Below are positions 18,598-26,300 of a stretch of DNA of 64,000 nt, piece after piece; the stretch's first letter is position 1, and each line of letters starts with the position of its first letter. Position numbers and translations under genes: made by a program. Location of the stretch: assembly GCA_024195265.1 (NCBI GenBank), contig JAJLRJ010000014.1, forward strand, positions 24,619,009 through 24,683,008, in the 5' to 3' direction. The stretch is from Dendrophyllia cribrosa. Its lineage: Eukaryota > Cnidaria > Anthozoa > Scleractinia > Dendrophylliidae. Below the pieces are notes generated by a model that did no database searches, had not been told where the DNA came from, and saw nothing but the letters and a program-made list of their open reading frames with translations.

Positions 18598-20402
18598 TCA
18601 AGACTTCGAACGCTTGGTGATCCTTTCAACAAGGAAGGCCACCACGGCAAGGATGAGCAGCCAGGCGTGTTCGCCCAGAAATGAGATGACCGACCCAGCC
18701 GCTTTGAAGATGAAGCTCACAATTGAGCCAATGAGGCCAGGCAGTGCGCTGGCTGCCTTTTTGCCAAGCTCTTTAAGCCCATTTCCAATAGCCTTGGTGG
18801 CCCTTGCCAGGCCGTTCAAGGTGGCGAGTACCACAGCGCTGATGGTGATGCCAGCTGCCAGAACAATCGCTTGCAGGGTCCATCCGTATTTCTTGAAGAT
18901 TTCTCTAACCCTCTCTCTCAAAGACATGCCCCTTTCCCGCACCTCAATTTCTGTATTGAGCCTTGCCAGCTCTTCTTCATGTTCAGCAACCCGGGCTTCT
19001 GCGGCTTCTCTTTCAGAGGAGGAAGTGTCCTCAGCGTCTATCACTTGTCTGTCTTCAGCGTTTAGTTGTTCAAGCTCTTCTTTTTGTTGTTTCAGTTCGT
19101 CAAGTGTCTTTTTGAAGTCTATTTTTGCACTAAGTTCGTTTATGTTCCTGTTTATGTTATTATTATCTAGTAAAAAAAAAAGTAAAGTCGCGCACACGAG
19201 CCAGAAGGCTCACAACGGCCGGAGCTTAAACCCGGTTTCTGTAGCATGAAGCGACTAGGAATATTGCTACTCCCCCCTGGATGGGATGCTAGTCCATCGC
19301 AGGGTTACCCCCAGCATTTTTTGTCGCCGGTACCCATTTATACACCTGGGTGGAGAGAGACAGTGTGGAGTAAAGTTTCTTGTCTAAGGAAACAACACGA
19401 CGGCAGAGACCAGGCTTCGAACCATCGACCTTCAGGTTGAAAGCCCGACGCACTAACCACTAGACCACCGTGGCTCCACAATTATCTACCGTGAGTTTAT
19501 TGATGTCTTCTTGTATTTTTTCTGCTTGTTCTGCCGTTTTCTGAAACTGTAACAGTTGTTTTCTTTTCTTTTGATGTTCTGTTTCAAGCTCTTTCTTTTG
19601 ATCTTTTAACCTTTGTATTTCTTGCTCGTTCAGTGTTCCATGCTGTTTTTCAAGATCTTGAATCTGCTCATCAGCGTTATTTATCTGATTTCTAAGTTCG
19701 TCCACGCTTTGAAGAACCTTGTCTCTTTCTGCAAGCGTTTTTTCCATTTGTTGTTTTTTTCTTTTGTTTTGCTTGCAGCTCTTGTTGCTTTTTGCCACGT
19801 TCTGCTTGAAAGTCTTTCATCTGATCAAGCATTGACTTTCCAAGATAGCTTTTGATTTCTTGTGAAAGCTGTGGATTTTCCCTAAGTTGCCGTGTTACAG
19901 CATTTTGTGAAAACAGGGGATATGCCTTTTTTCCCCTACCAACCATTTTAACGTACTGCCTTCGGTTTCCTTTTTTATCTGGTTCGTAAAATGTTTCGAT
20001 GGCTTGTTTGTTAGCATTTGGGTACATTTCTATTAGGTCGTCCCAAGCTGAATTTTGCCGTCTTTGTTGAAGACGTTGGTCTAGCTCATCGCCCGCAAGC
20101 AGAGGGTCTGTGGCAGAAGTGCTTGGCAGCCCACTTTGTTCGCGAGGCATTGTATGCATTTCAATATGCTCGCCACCAGGACGATATGGGGTGGATGTAC
20201 CGCCTGGTTCAAAGGGTTGCGTGGTGTCGGGGCCGGTGTCTTGGTCCTGGGTCCATTGTTGAAATTGTTGTTGTTGTTCTTCTGACATTTGATTCCACCT
20301 GACTTCAAGGCTCTCATCGTCACCATCATCATCCCCTGTGTCTGGGGTGCGACTGGTTTCATCAGTTGGATCGACTTCGCCTCCGACTTCAACCCCAGCC
20401 AT
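18598..20402 (-). pseudogene. Coiled-coil membrane protein, broken by a SINE and a frameshift
   Basis: Three leftward open pieces belong to one gene. The 5' piece starts at the ATG at 20402, is acidic and Gln-rich, and contains LLAGDELDQRLQQRRQ and YVKMVGRGKKAYPLF. A frameshift near 19740-19790 moves coding to the piece at about 19489-19790, a long Gln/Glu/Lys coiled coil. The SINE at 19170-19480 then interrupts it, and coding resumes at about 19161 with more coiled coil, then LRERVREIFKKYG and two or three membrane segments (IVLAAGITISAVVLATL; LPGLIGSIVSFIF; HAWLLILAVVAFLVE). It shares a 44-bp divergent promoter with the capsid gene. Confidence 0.75.
19170..19480 (-). mobile_element. tRNA-headed SINE inserted in the viral gene
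   Basis: A 311-bp insert in minus orientation. Its tRNA-type head near 19480 has A-box TGGTCTAGTGGTTAGTGCG and B-box GGTTCGAAGCC; the body contains GGATGGGATGCTAGTCCATC (plus strand), and the tail ends in a poly-T/A tract near 19175. The target duplication ATTATCTA is perfect at 19162-19169 and 19481-19488. Confidence 0.9.
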
Positions 20403-20446
20403 GATGATATATAATATAAATTTTTAAAAAAACACAAATATATACC
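20403..20446. promoter_or_regulatory. 44-bp divergent promoter
   Basis: The leftward gene starts at 20402 and the capsid gene at 20447. The spacer holds ATATATAATATAAATTTT on the left and AAATATATACC directly before the capsid ATG, so both genes would be driven from one very short AT-rich region. Confidence 0.7.
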
Positions 20447-21697
20447 ATGGCTGTGCAACCGAATCTACTTCCATCTCACAGTGAAAAGACACTGGGCGCC
20501 ATGAAGGCAGAGCGAACCGTCAAGCGCATCACATTCAACCCTTCTGAGGCCAATCCCGGTGAGACACTGTACGTCTCGGTGCCCAAGCTGGGCGAGCACG
20601 ATGTCATTGTGTCCGGCTCACTTGCACTGGTGTTCAACATCAACCTAGCCGGGGGCCATGCAAACAACTATCTCGTGCAAAATGTTTCTCGGGCCCTGGT
20701 GGACAGGTTCGTTGTAAAGTTTGCAGCCACCACTGTACAGGACACGGTTGGGTACGACATCTACAAGATCTTCGAAGACTTATTCAAATCAACCGATGAG
20801 CGGGAAAATATGCTTATGGAGGGCATCCAGGGTGTGGATTTGTGTAAGATTCGCTCTGGTGCTGGCGACAAGAAGACCTCAGGTGTGGATGCGGAAACCA
20901 AGCTTGAGACAATATACAAGAATAAGTATCGCATCAAGCTGGATCACCAAATCTTAACTGATCACGGAATCATATATCCTCAAGCGTTATATAACGATCT
21001 GGTCTTCGAACTAACCCTCGCACCCGCATCCCAAGTTGTCCGTGGCTCAGACACAAGCAAGCTCGTGTACAAGTTAGAAAACATCCAGCTTGAGTATGAG
21101 ACAATCAGAAGTAAGAGTCTGGCCGACGAGGCAACAAGCACTTACACTAACGGCAAGGAGTTCGCCTATGACCTGGTAATGCGAGATCGGGTGCATCCCT
21201 TCTCAAAAGGTGGTGACACTCGGCTGAATCTTCGGGTTAACCCACAGCGCCGGTCTCTCAAGGGCATCCTCTTGCTGTTCAACAATCCATATGTAGCGGG
21301 TGCCAGGGACTCTGAGAACTATTTCAATCCCGACATCACCAAAGTGAAGGTCACAGTCAACGGTGTTCCAAACAGGATCTACAACGATGGCATCAGTGGT
21401 ACTGACATGTGGAATGAAATCTTCCGATACTTCAAGCCACACACGAGCGGCAGGCCTAACATGAACTTGACCAAATATCTCACAGGCAACAAGTTTGGCC
21501 TCTGGATTGACCTGCGGTCCATGGGTGACACAGCCCTGCACGGCAACGGCCAACGGCTCGTCAACACACAGGATGGCGTGCAACTCGAGATCGAACGAAA
21601 CGGCACAGGCTCGGGAAACGCAAACTGCCACATCTTCACCATCTCAGACTCACAGATGGACATAATGGACAGGCAGCTGCATTCTGTACAGTACTAG
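20447..21697 (+). CDS. Major capsid protein candidate
   Basis: 416 residues, intact, starting with ACC ATG right after the promoter box. No membrane segment or enzymatic motif; beta-rich composition. Conserved-looking blocks include VSVPKLGEHDVIVSGSLAL, DRFVVKFAATTVQDT, QILTDHGIIYPQALYNDLVF and RVNPQRRSLKGILLLF. Its size, its place directly upstream of the packaging ATPase and its open frame fit the double-jelly-roll capsid gene of Polinton-like viruses, although the fold cannot be read by eye. It is the best preserved large gene in the element. Confidence 0.75.
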   Translation: MAVQPNLLPSHSEKTLGAMKAERTVKRITFNPSEANPGETLYVSVPKLGEHDVIVSGSLALVFNINLAGGHANNYLVQNVSRALVDRFVVKFAATTVQDTVGYDIYKIFEDLFKSTDERENMLMEGIQGVDLCKIRSGAGDKKTSGVDAETKLETIYKNKYRIKLDHQILTDHGIIYPQALYNDLVFELTLAPASQVVRGSDTSKLVYKLENIQLEYETIRSKSLADEATSTYTNGKEFAYDLVMRDRVHPFSKGGDTRLNLRVNPQRRSLKGILLLFNNPYVAGARDSENYFNPDITKVKVTVNGVPNRIYNDGISGTDMWNEIFRYFKPHTSGRPNMNLTKYLTGNKFGLWIDLRSMGDTALHGNGQRLVNTQDGVQLEIERNGTGSGNANCHIFTISDSQMDIMDRQLHSVQY

Positions 21698-21708
21698 GTA
21701 TAAATTTA

Positions 21709-21718
21709 CATATATACC
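21709..21718 (+). promoter_or_regulatory. CATATATACC box before the ATPase gene
   Basis: The box ends directly at the ATG at 21719. One of ten such boxes in the element. Confidence 0.75.
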
Positions 21719-22478
21719 ATGGCCACAAATCAACAAACAACAAACAACAAGCTCAAATTCTATGCTAAGCCGGCTCCACTGCCATCCACCGGACCCCTGT
21801 CACACAATAAAATACAAAGACTTCTGGCAATGGCACCCTCCCCACCAGTTTGCAAACCAACTAATATAGGTGTTGGTTATGGATCCAAGAAAGCTGCCAT
21901 TCAATGCACTAATCGTGGGCCCCACTAACTCTGGCAAGACACAGTATCTTCTCTCCCAACTGCGAGGCCCCTTTAGGGGTTATTTTGACTACATCGTTTT
22001 ATTCTGCCCCACATTTGTCAAGAACAAGAGATACGATGGCTTCGTGGACCGCGATCCACACATCTTCGTCATCGTCTGGCAACAGCATGAAATCGAAGAC
22101 TGGTTGAAGCTGGCGAGCTTCTTTTTCACATGCACCAACACTTTATTCATTCTCGATGACTGCGCCGCCTCCAAAGATGTCAAAGGCCGCACGAGCCAGC
22201 TGGTCAATCTGGGGTTCAGCGCAAGGCATGATGGCATATCCGTGTGGGTCTTGACCCAGCAGATCACCAGCATTGCCAAGCCATATCGTGATAACATTGC
22301 AGCGATCGTGCTCTTTTACACGCCCTCCAGCAAGACAACCAAAGCCATATTCGAAGATTATGCCGGCGAGCTATCCCACGAGGAGTACAAAGAGCTTATT
22401 GCAAGGCTCAAATCCCGCAAGTTCTCCCACCTGGTTTTCTCTTTGAGACACCCGTATGGAATTGAGTACAAGGTTTAA
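21719..22478 (+). pseudogene. A32/FtsK-HerA-type genome-packaging ATPase, 5' frameshift
   Basis: The box-linked ATG at 21719 opens a frame of 69 codons (MATNQQTTNNKLKFY...) that slips out of register near 21860-21890; the ATPase core runs in another frame from the ATG at 21870 to 22478 (202 residues). Walker A is GPTNSGKT, Walker B LFILDDC, and a sensor-like WVLTQQ follows. This family pumps viral DNA into capsids. Either a one- or two-base indel broke the gene or translation can begin at 21870; the core itself is intact. It sits 22 bp after the capsid stop. Confidence 0.82.
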
Positions 22479-22481
22479 ACA

Positions 22482-22492
22482 CATATATATAC
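22482..22492 (+). promoter_or_regulatory. CATATATATAC box
   Basis: Precedes the ATG at 22498 by 5 bp. Confidence 0.75.
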
Positions 22493-22497
22493 AAGCC

Positions 22498-22736
22498 ATG
22501 ATGCGCCAACCAGTCTACACAAGCTCACTGTGCTTTCACAGCTTTTGGGTGAATTGCAAAAACACACACTTGATGCGCAAAACAAAATTATCAAAGCCGC
22601 TGGTGAGGAAGATCTGCGCCTCATGCTTCTCAACAGATATCCATTGCGGTTGAATTCTATGCCAGACACCATGGCGGGGCTTATACGAGAGCTTGAAACC
22701 ATTTTGCCCGACATCAAGAGAATTATTGAAAAATAA
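22498..22736 (+). pseudogene. Small helical protein, start out of frame
   Basis: The coding-looking frame (TVLSQLLGELQKHTLDAQNK; PDTMAGLIRELETILPDIKR) ends at 22736 and is open upstream to about 22497, but the box-linked ATG at 22498 lies in a neighbouring frame. A single-base loss beside the ATG explains this. About 79 codons, amphipathic helices, no membrane segment. The stop codon is inside AATAAA (22732-22737). Confidence 0.6.
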
Positions 22737-22743
22737 AAAAACA

Positions 22744-22753
22744 CATATATACC
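22744..22753 (+). promoter_or_regulatory. CATATATACC box after an AATAAA stop
   Basis: Lies 7 bp after the AATAAA containing the upstream stop and 2 bp before the ATG at 22756. Confidence 0.8.
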
Positions 22754-22755
22754 TG

Positions 22756-23367
22756 ATGGCACAAGCAGCTGAAGACCAGGCCGTTTTCGAAGTAATGCAG
22801 ATGCTGGAGGCCACCCCTGAAACCACACCTCCCACAGGGATAGTTGGTGACAATGACATTCCTGCCAAACGTGAGAAGCTGGCAATCCTTGTTTCAACAG
22901 GCAAGGCCAAAGAAGCTATCGGCGTGCAGCTCACACACGATCATGTCAAGCGGTTGACAGACAAGGACGTTGAGAAGTACTGCAAACGGTACGAAGCCTA
23001 CGTCGGCAACAAGACAACTGAAGCCCTAGTTGATTCCGCCATCAAGCTCATATCCAAAGGCGTTGGCCTGGTGATTCCGGTTGATGATCTCAATGAGTTG
23101 CAGAATGAACTCAAGAACGACTACATCATCAACCAGGAACTGTCAAATCTTGCTGGGGCTATTGCCATTCGATGCGGGCGATTGCTGGCGCTTGCCAATG
23201 CTGCTCTCATCACAACAAAACACATCAAGTTTGAACGAGAACCTGATTTGATAGAATTGGAACCCCAGCCCCAACCCACACATCCAACCAGAGACAGTGA
23301 AGGCTATCCACTTGAGGGCTTTGATGAAGTTGGGCTGGGACCTGGGGCGACCTCGCAGGAACCTTGA
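22756..23367 (+). CDS. Virion-module protein, unknown
   Basis: 203 residues from the box-linked ATG at 22756; an upstream ATG at 22693 is ignored because it overlaps the previous gene. The centre is helical (TDKDVEKYCKRYEAYVGNKT; LAGAIAIRCGRLLALANAAL) with one semi-hydrophobic helix, and the C-terminus is Pro/Glu-rich. The frame is open throughout. Function not recognised; the position suggests a structural role. Confidence 0.7.
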   Translation: MAQAAEDQAVFEVMQMLEATPETTPPTGIVGDNDIPAKREKLAILVSTGKAKEAIGVQLTHDHVKRLTDKDVEKYCKRYEAYVGNKTTEALVDSAIKLISKGVGLVIPVDDLNELQNELKNDYIINQELSNLAGAIAIRCGRLLALANAALITTKHIKFEREPDLIELEPQPQPTHPTRDSEGYPLEGFDEVGLGPGATSQEP

Positions 23368-23436
23368 AGAAACCTGTCAGCAACCTGGCAGCAACCTGGC
23401 AGCACACTTATCACACCTTGTAAAAAATAAAACTCA

Positions 23437-23445
23437 CATATATAC
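23437..23445 (+). promoter_or_regulatory. CATATATAC box after AATAAA
   Basis: AATAAA at about 23426, box, then the ATG at 23449. Confidence 0.78.
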
Positions 23446-23448
23446 AGG

Positions 23449-23913
23449 ATGACCACACCACTCGAGACGATCCCTGAAGAAACTCAAACTCCAACTCCAA
23501 CTCCAACACCTGCCCGTGTTACCTCTGAGACTCCGAAAACAAAGCCTGCAACAGAAAAGAACCCTGGGCGTGTTGCTTCTGGTAAAAGGCTAGCAGAACG
23601 CAACCGCCTGGCCCGGGAAGCAAAGAAAAAGGCCGAAGCACAAAAGCCTGCACCCTCAACAAGTGACACAACAAGTGAACCAACAAGTGGTGCAACAAAT
23701 GACACAACAAGTGACGCCAACAGCAACTCAATCTTTTATATTCTGGGGTTTGGTGGGTTGATTGTTTCTGCTGCGGGTTTGTATTACCAACGCGAAGCCA
23801 TAATGCAAAGGCTTGGGCGCAAATCAAACACACCAGCAACACCAGCAAACACACCCGCCGCAACGCCCCCATCTCGAATTCCGGTAAGACAAGGAATTAA
23901 AGAAATGGAATAA
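23449..23913 (+). CDS. Single-pass membrane protein with basic and Thr/Pro-rich flanks
   Basis: 154 residues. A Thr/Pro-rich start (TPTPTPTP) is followed by a basic helix, NPGRVASGKRLAERNRLARE, that could contact DNA, a Ser/Thr-rich linker, one membrane segment (IFYILGFGGLIVSAAGLYY) and a basic tail. Intact. The stop is inside AATAAA (23909-23914). It may be a virion membrane or core protein; no family name known to me. Confidence 0.7.
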   Translation: MTTPLETIPEETQTPTPTPTPARVTSETPKTKPATEKNPGRVASGKRLAERNRLAREAKKKAEAQKPAPSTSDTTSEPTSGATNDTTSDANSNSIFYILGFGGLIVSAAGLYYQREAIMQRLGRKSNTPATPANTPAATPPSRIPVRQGIKEME

Positions 23914-23918
23914 AAAAA

Positions 23919-23929
23919 CATATATATAC
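23919..23929 (+). promoter_or_regulatory. CATATATATAC box after an AATAAA stop
   Basis: Five bp after the AATAAA stop and 5 bp before the ATG at 23935. Confidence 0.8.
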
Positions 23930-23934
23930 TGACC

Positions 23935-24132
23935 ATGAATCCTTTCCAAGCTTTGATGAATTCTGCTGCAATCGGAGGTGTGTTTCTTCTTTGGTTTGGA
24001 CTTACTTCGGTCGCCTTTGATACAGTTTACAGTTTGGCCCTGAATAGGCACAACGGTCCCGAGTATGTGTTCGTACCCGAGCCCGAGACCGAGTCCAAGT
24101 CCGAGTCCGAGTCAGAGGCCGAGGAACCCTAA
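23935..24132 (+). CDS. Small membrane protein with acidic tail
   Basis: 65 residues: a hydrophobic segment (IGGVFLLWFGLTSVAF) near the start and an acidic Glu/Ser repeat tail (ESKSESESEAEE). The acidic repeat continues past this stop in another frame to 24190, where the stop again lies in an AATAAA, so the present stop probably results from an indel near 24120. Confidence 0.6.
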   Translation: MNPFQALMNSAAIGGVFLLWFGLTSVAFDTVYSLALNRHNGPEYVFVPEPETESKSESESEAEEP

Positions 24133-24197
24133 GCCCGAGACCGAGACCGATGCCGATGCCGATGCCAAGGTCGAGTCTGAGTCAGAAAAATAAAAAT

Positions 24198-24208
24198 CAT
24201 ATGTATAC
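24198..24208 (+). promoter_or_regulatory. CATATGTATAC box after AATAAA
   Basis: Variant with G at position 6; 12 bp before the ATG at 24221. Confidence 0.75.
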
Positions 24209-24220
24209 TGGACACAAACC

Positions 24221-24442
24221 ATGTCTGACAACAAGCTTGTGAAGTCTATCCTCGACGCCGCAACAATCACTGGCCTTGTCGCTGGTATTGGTTGGATTGG
24301 GAAAAAGATCATCAAAGAAAACTTAACTCCCGACCCTAGTGCAAGCTTGATGAACACCGCCAAGTTCACAGTCGTCATGGCTGGCAGCATCGCGCTGAAA
24401 AAATATCTCGAGGACCAGAAAATCCTCCCAGACAACATGTAA
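24221..24442 (+). CDS. Small two-segment membrane protein
   Basis: 73 residues, intact. Two hydrophobic helices, ATITGLVAGIGWIGKKII and AKFTVVMAGSIALKKYL, are separated by a polar loop. Its place among similar small genes suggests a virion membrane component. Not recognised further. Confidence 0.65.
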   Translation: MSDNKLVKSILDAATITGLVAGIGWIGKKIIKENLTPDPSASLMNTAKFTVVMAGSIALKKYLEDQKILPDNM

Positions 24443-24446
24443 AAAC

Positions 24447-24457
24447 CATATGTATAC
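24447..24457 (+). promoter_or_regulatory. CATATGTATAC box
   Basis: Same variant as at 24198; 11 bp before the ATG at 24469. Confidence 0.75.
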
Positions 24458-24468
24458 ACACGGCCACA

Positions 24469-24906
24469 ATGGCTTCGATTGCAATAATGACCCTTGGCGC
24501 TGTTCTCAATGCGGCCGCTTTCACGGGTGGCAATTATCTCGCGAAATATCTGTCTGGCGATAACGGAAAGGCAGCAATGGATGAGAAAATCCGACATGAC
24601 AAAGCCCTGGAACAATACCAAGCGGCTTACGCCAAATACCAGAAGGACCGCACCAAGCTCCTAGACTGGATTGCAGCCAACGATCGGATTAAACACCAAG
24701 CTAGCAAAAACTTCCAAACCACCGACCAAGCCCTGGTCTTGTATAACCAGATGCACCAAACACAACCAGATAAACAAATCAAAGACTACAAAGAGCCTCA
24801 GTTCTCGGACTTCTACAAACCCAGCACACAACAGCAGAATGGTGAACTTGTGTTCATTGGAGGCACCCTGCTTGCAGGTGGGTATGCGGCTTATCGATTT
24901 CTTTAA
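24469..24906 (+). CDS. Membrane protein with helical centre and C-terminal anchor
   Basis: 145 residues, intact. Hydrophobic start (MASIAIMTLGAVLNAAAF), a charged helical middle (HDKALEQYQAAYAKYQKDR), then FSDFYKPS and a C-terminal segment, ELVFIGGTLLAGGYAAYRFL. I associate this two-anchor layout with a conserved small protein of cnidarian Polinton-like elements; role unknown. Confidence 0.7.
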   Translation: MASIAIMTLGAVLNAAAFTGGNYLAKYLSGDNGKAAMDEKIRHDKALEQYQAAYAKYQKDRTKLLDWIAANDRIKHQASKNFQTTDQALVLYNQMHQTQPDKQIKDYKEPQFSDFYKPSTQQQNGELVFIGGTLLAGGYAAYRFL

Positions 24907-24927
24907 AATTTAAAAATTTTAAAAACC

Positions 24928-24937
24928 CATATATACC
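24928..24937 (+). promoter_or_regulatory. CATATATACC box without an ATG
   Basis: The expected start position at 24941 reads ATT instead of ATG, followed by coding-like sequence. Confidence 0.65.
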
Positions 24938-24940
24938 ACC

Positions 24941-25288
24941 ATTGATCGCAAAAGCTATGCATTAAAAGGAGCACTCTACATCACCGGAGCTATAAGTCTC
25001 ACTTGACTTTGGCTTGAAAGCATCTGGATATTACTGGAAGAATTTTCTCAGCTGCTGCATGAGGAAAGAAATAACCGGCTGGACTTACAAATTGCTCTCA
25101 AGATGGGTAAAGAAGACATTGAAGAAACGATGGAGGCCTATGATGAAAAGATTGAAGAAAATGTAAAGATTGCAAAGGACGAAAACGCGACTCCATTGGA
25201 AAAACAAAACGCTATCAAAGCTTTACAAACAGATGCAGCTGTCCGTGACTATCTCTTTGAACTGCTGGAGAAAGCAAATAAGCTTTAA
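24941..25288 (+). pseudogene. Small helical/membrane protein with lost start
   Basis: After the box, a frame open from 24941 (ATT) encodes a short hydrophobic start (SYALKGALYITGAISL), ends at a TGA near 25004, and coding texture continues in a second frame to 25288 (LLEEFSQLLHEERNNRLDLQ, then the open frame from the ATG at 25103, GKEDIEETMEAYDEKIEEN). A start-codon change plus a frameshift explain this. The 61-residue frame from 25103 could still be translated. Confidence 0.5.
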
Positions 25289-25295
25289 ACTTTCA

Positions 25296-26300
25296 ATGCA
25301 TAATATTTATTTGGAGGCCAAACTCTCAAAGATCTATTACAGCCCGAAAGGGTATTGGAAGGGTCTTGCCGCTGTAAAAAAGCTAGCTGCAGCAGCCAAG
25401 GTCTCTGATGATGTCGCAAAGAAATGGCTGGTCAAACAAGCCCATTGGCAAGTTTACCTCCCAGCGCCACGCCATATCCCTAGGCCCAAGTTTGATGTCT
25501 CATCACCCAATGCAGTGCATCAAGCAGATCTTCTCTTCCTGCCCCATGACAAACTTCCCCACGGGAGAAAGGTTTACAAATACGCATTAACCCTTGTTGA
25601 TGTGGCTAGCCGTTACAAAGCAGCAGAGCCTCTGACTTCGAAAGAGTCTGAAGAAGTCTCAAGGGCATTTCAGAAGATTTACAGACGTGGGCCTTTGAAA
25701 TGGCCTCAACTCTTGCAAGTTGACCCTGGGAAAGAGTTTATGGGGACTGTGACTAAGACAATGGAAAACAACAAAACAACCATTCGTCGCGGGCGGGTTG
25801 ATATCCACAGAGACCAAGCAATTGTGGAGAGATTCAACCGAACCCTGGCTGAAAGGTTGTTTGGTTATCAGTATGCCGTTGAAATGAATATGTCCTCTGG
25901 CCGTTCGACTGCATGGGTCAAAAGACTGCCAGATGTTGTCTCGGCCTTGAACAATGAAGTAACAAGACTCACTGGCAAGAAGCCCGCTCAAGCAATCAAA
26001 GAGAAAGCCGTTTCTGCCAAGCCTGCGACTCCATATGCTAGGCCTGTTGGGGTGAATGAGAAGAAGCTCCCACCCCGGCTGAGTGTGAGATATTTGTATC
26101 AGCCTGGCGAGCTGGAAGGGGGCGGGAGGCGTGCGACTGATCCCCTCTGGTCTTTGAAGGTCCACAACATTGAGAAGGTTGTCACCAAGCCAGATGCGCC
26201 TGTCGTTTATTACCTTTACGATGGCCCTAAGAGAGGGTTTGTTCGTGAGGAGCTGATGGTTGTGCCACCGGCCACTCAGTTGCCCCCAGCTGGGTTGTGA
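25296..26300 (+). CDS. Retrovirus-type DDE integrase (rve)
   Basis: 334 residues from the ATG at 25296, just after the previous stop; the frame is open further upstream but that overlaps the preceding gene. The catalytic core is visible: Asp in AVHQADLLFLPHDK, Asp in LLQVDPGKEFMG and Glu in DQAIVERFNRTLAERLFG. A C-terminal SH3-like DNA-binding tail follows (WSLKVHNIEKVV; YYLYDGPKRGFVREELMVVP). It would join the element to host DNA, matching the 5-6 bp duplication. Intact. It overlaps the polymerase 3' end by about 25 bp, tail to tail. Confidence 0.92.
   Translation: MHNIYLEAKLSKIYYSPKGYWKGLAAVKKLAAAAKVSDDVAKKWLVKQAHWQVYLPAPRHIPRPKFDVSSPNAVHQADLLFLPHDKLPHGRKVYKYALTLVDVASRYKAAEPLTSKESEEVSRAFQKIYRRGPLKWPQLLQVDPGKEFMGTVTKTMENNKTTIRRGRVDIHRDQAIVERFNRTLAERLFGYQYAVEMNMSSGRSTAWVKRLPDVVSALNNEVTRLTGKKPAQAIKEKAVSAKPATPYARPVGVNEKKLPPRLSVRYLYQPGELEGGGRRATDPLWSLKVHNIEKVVTKPDAPVVYYLYDGPKRGFVREELMVVPPATQLPPAGL

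Noticed and set aside
18292..18650. Pro/Trp/Gly-rich ORFs around the Thr-Pro stalk
   Set aside because: They are other-frame readings of the CCCACACCCACA repeat that encodes the stalk.
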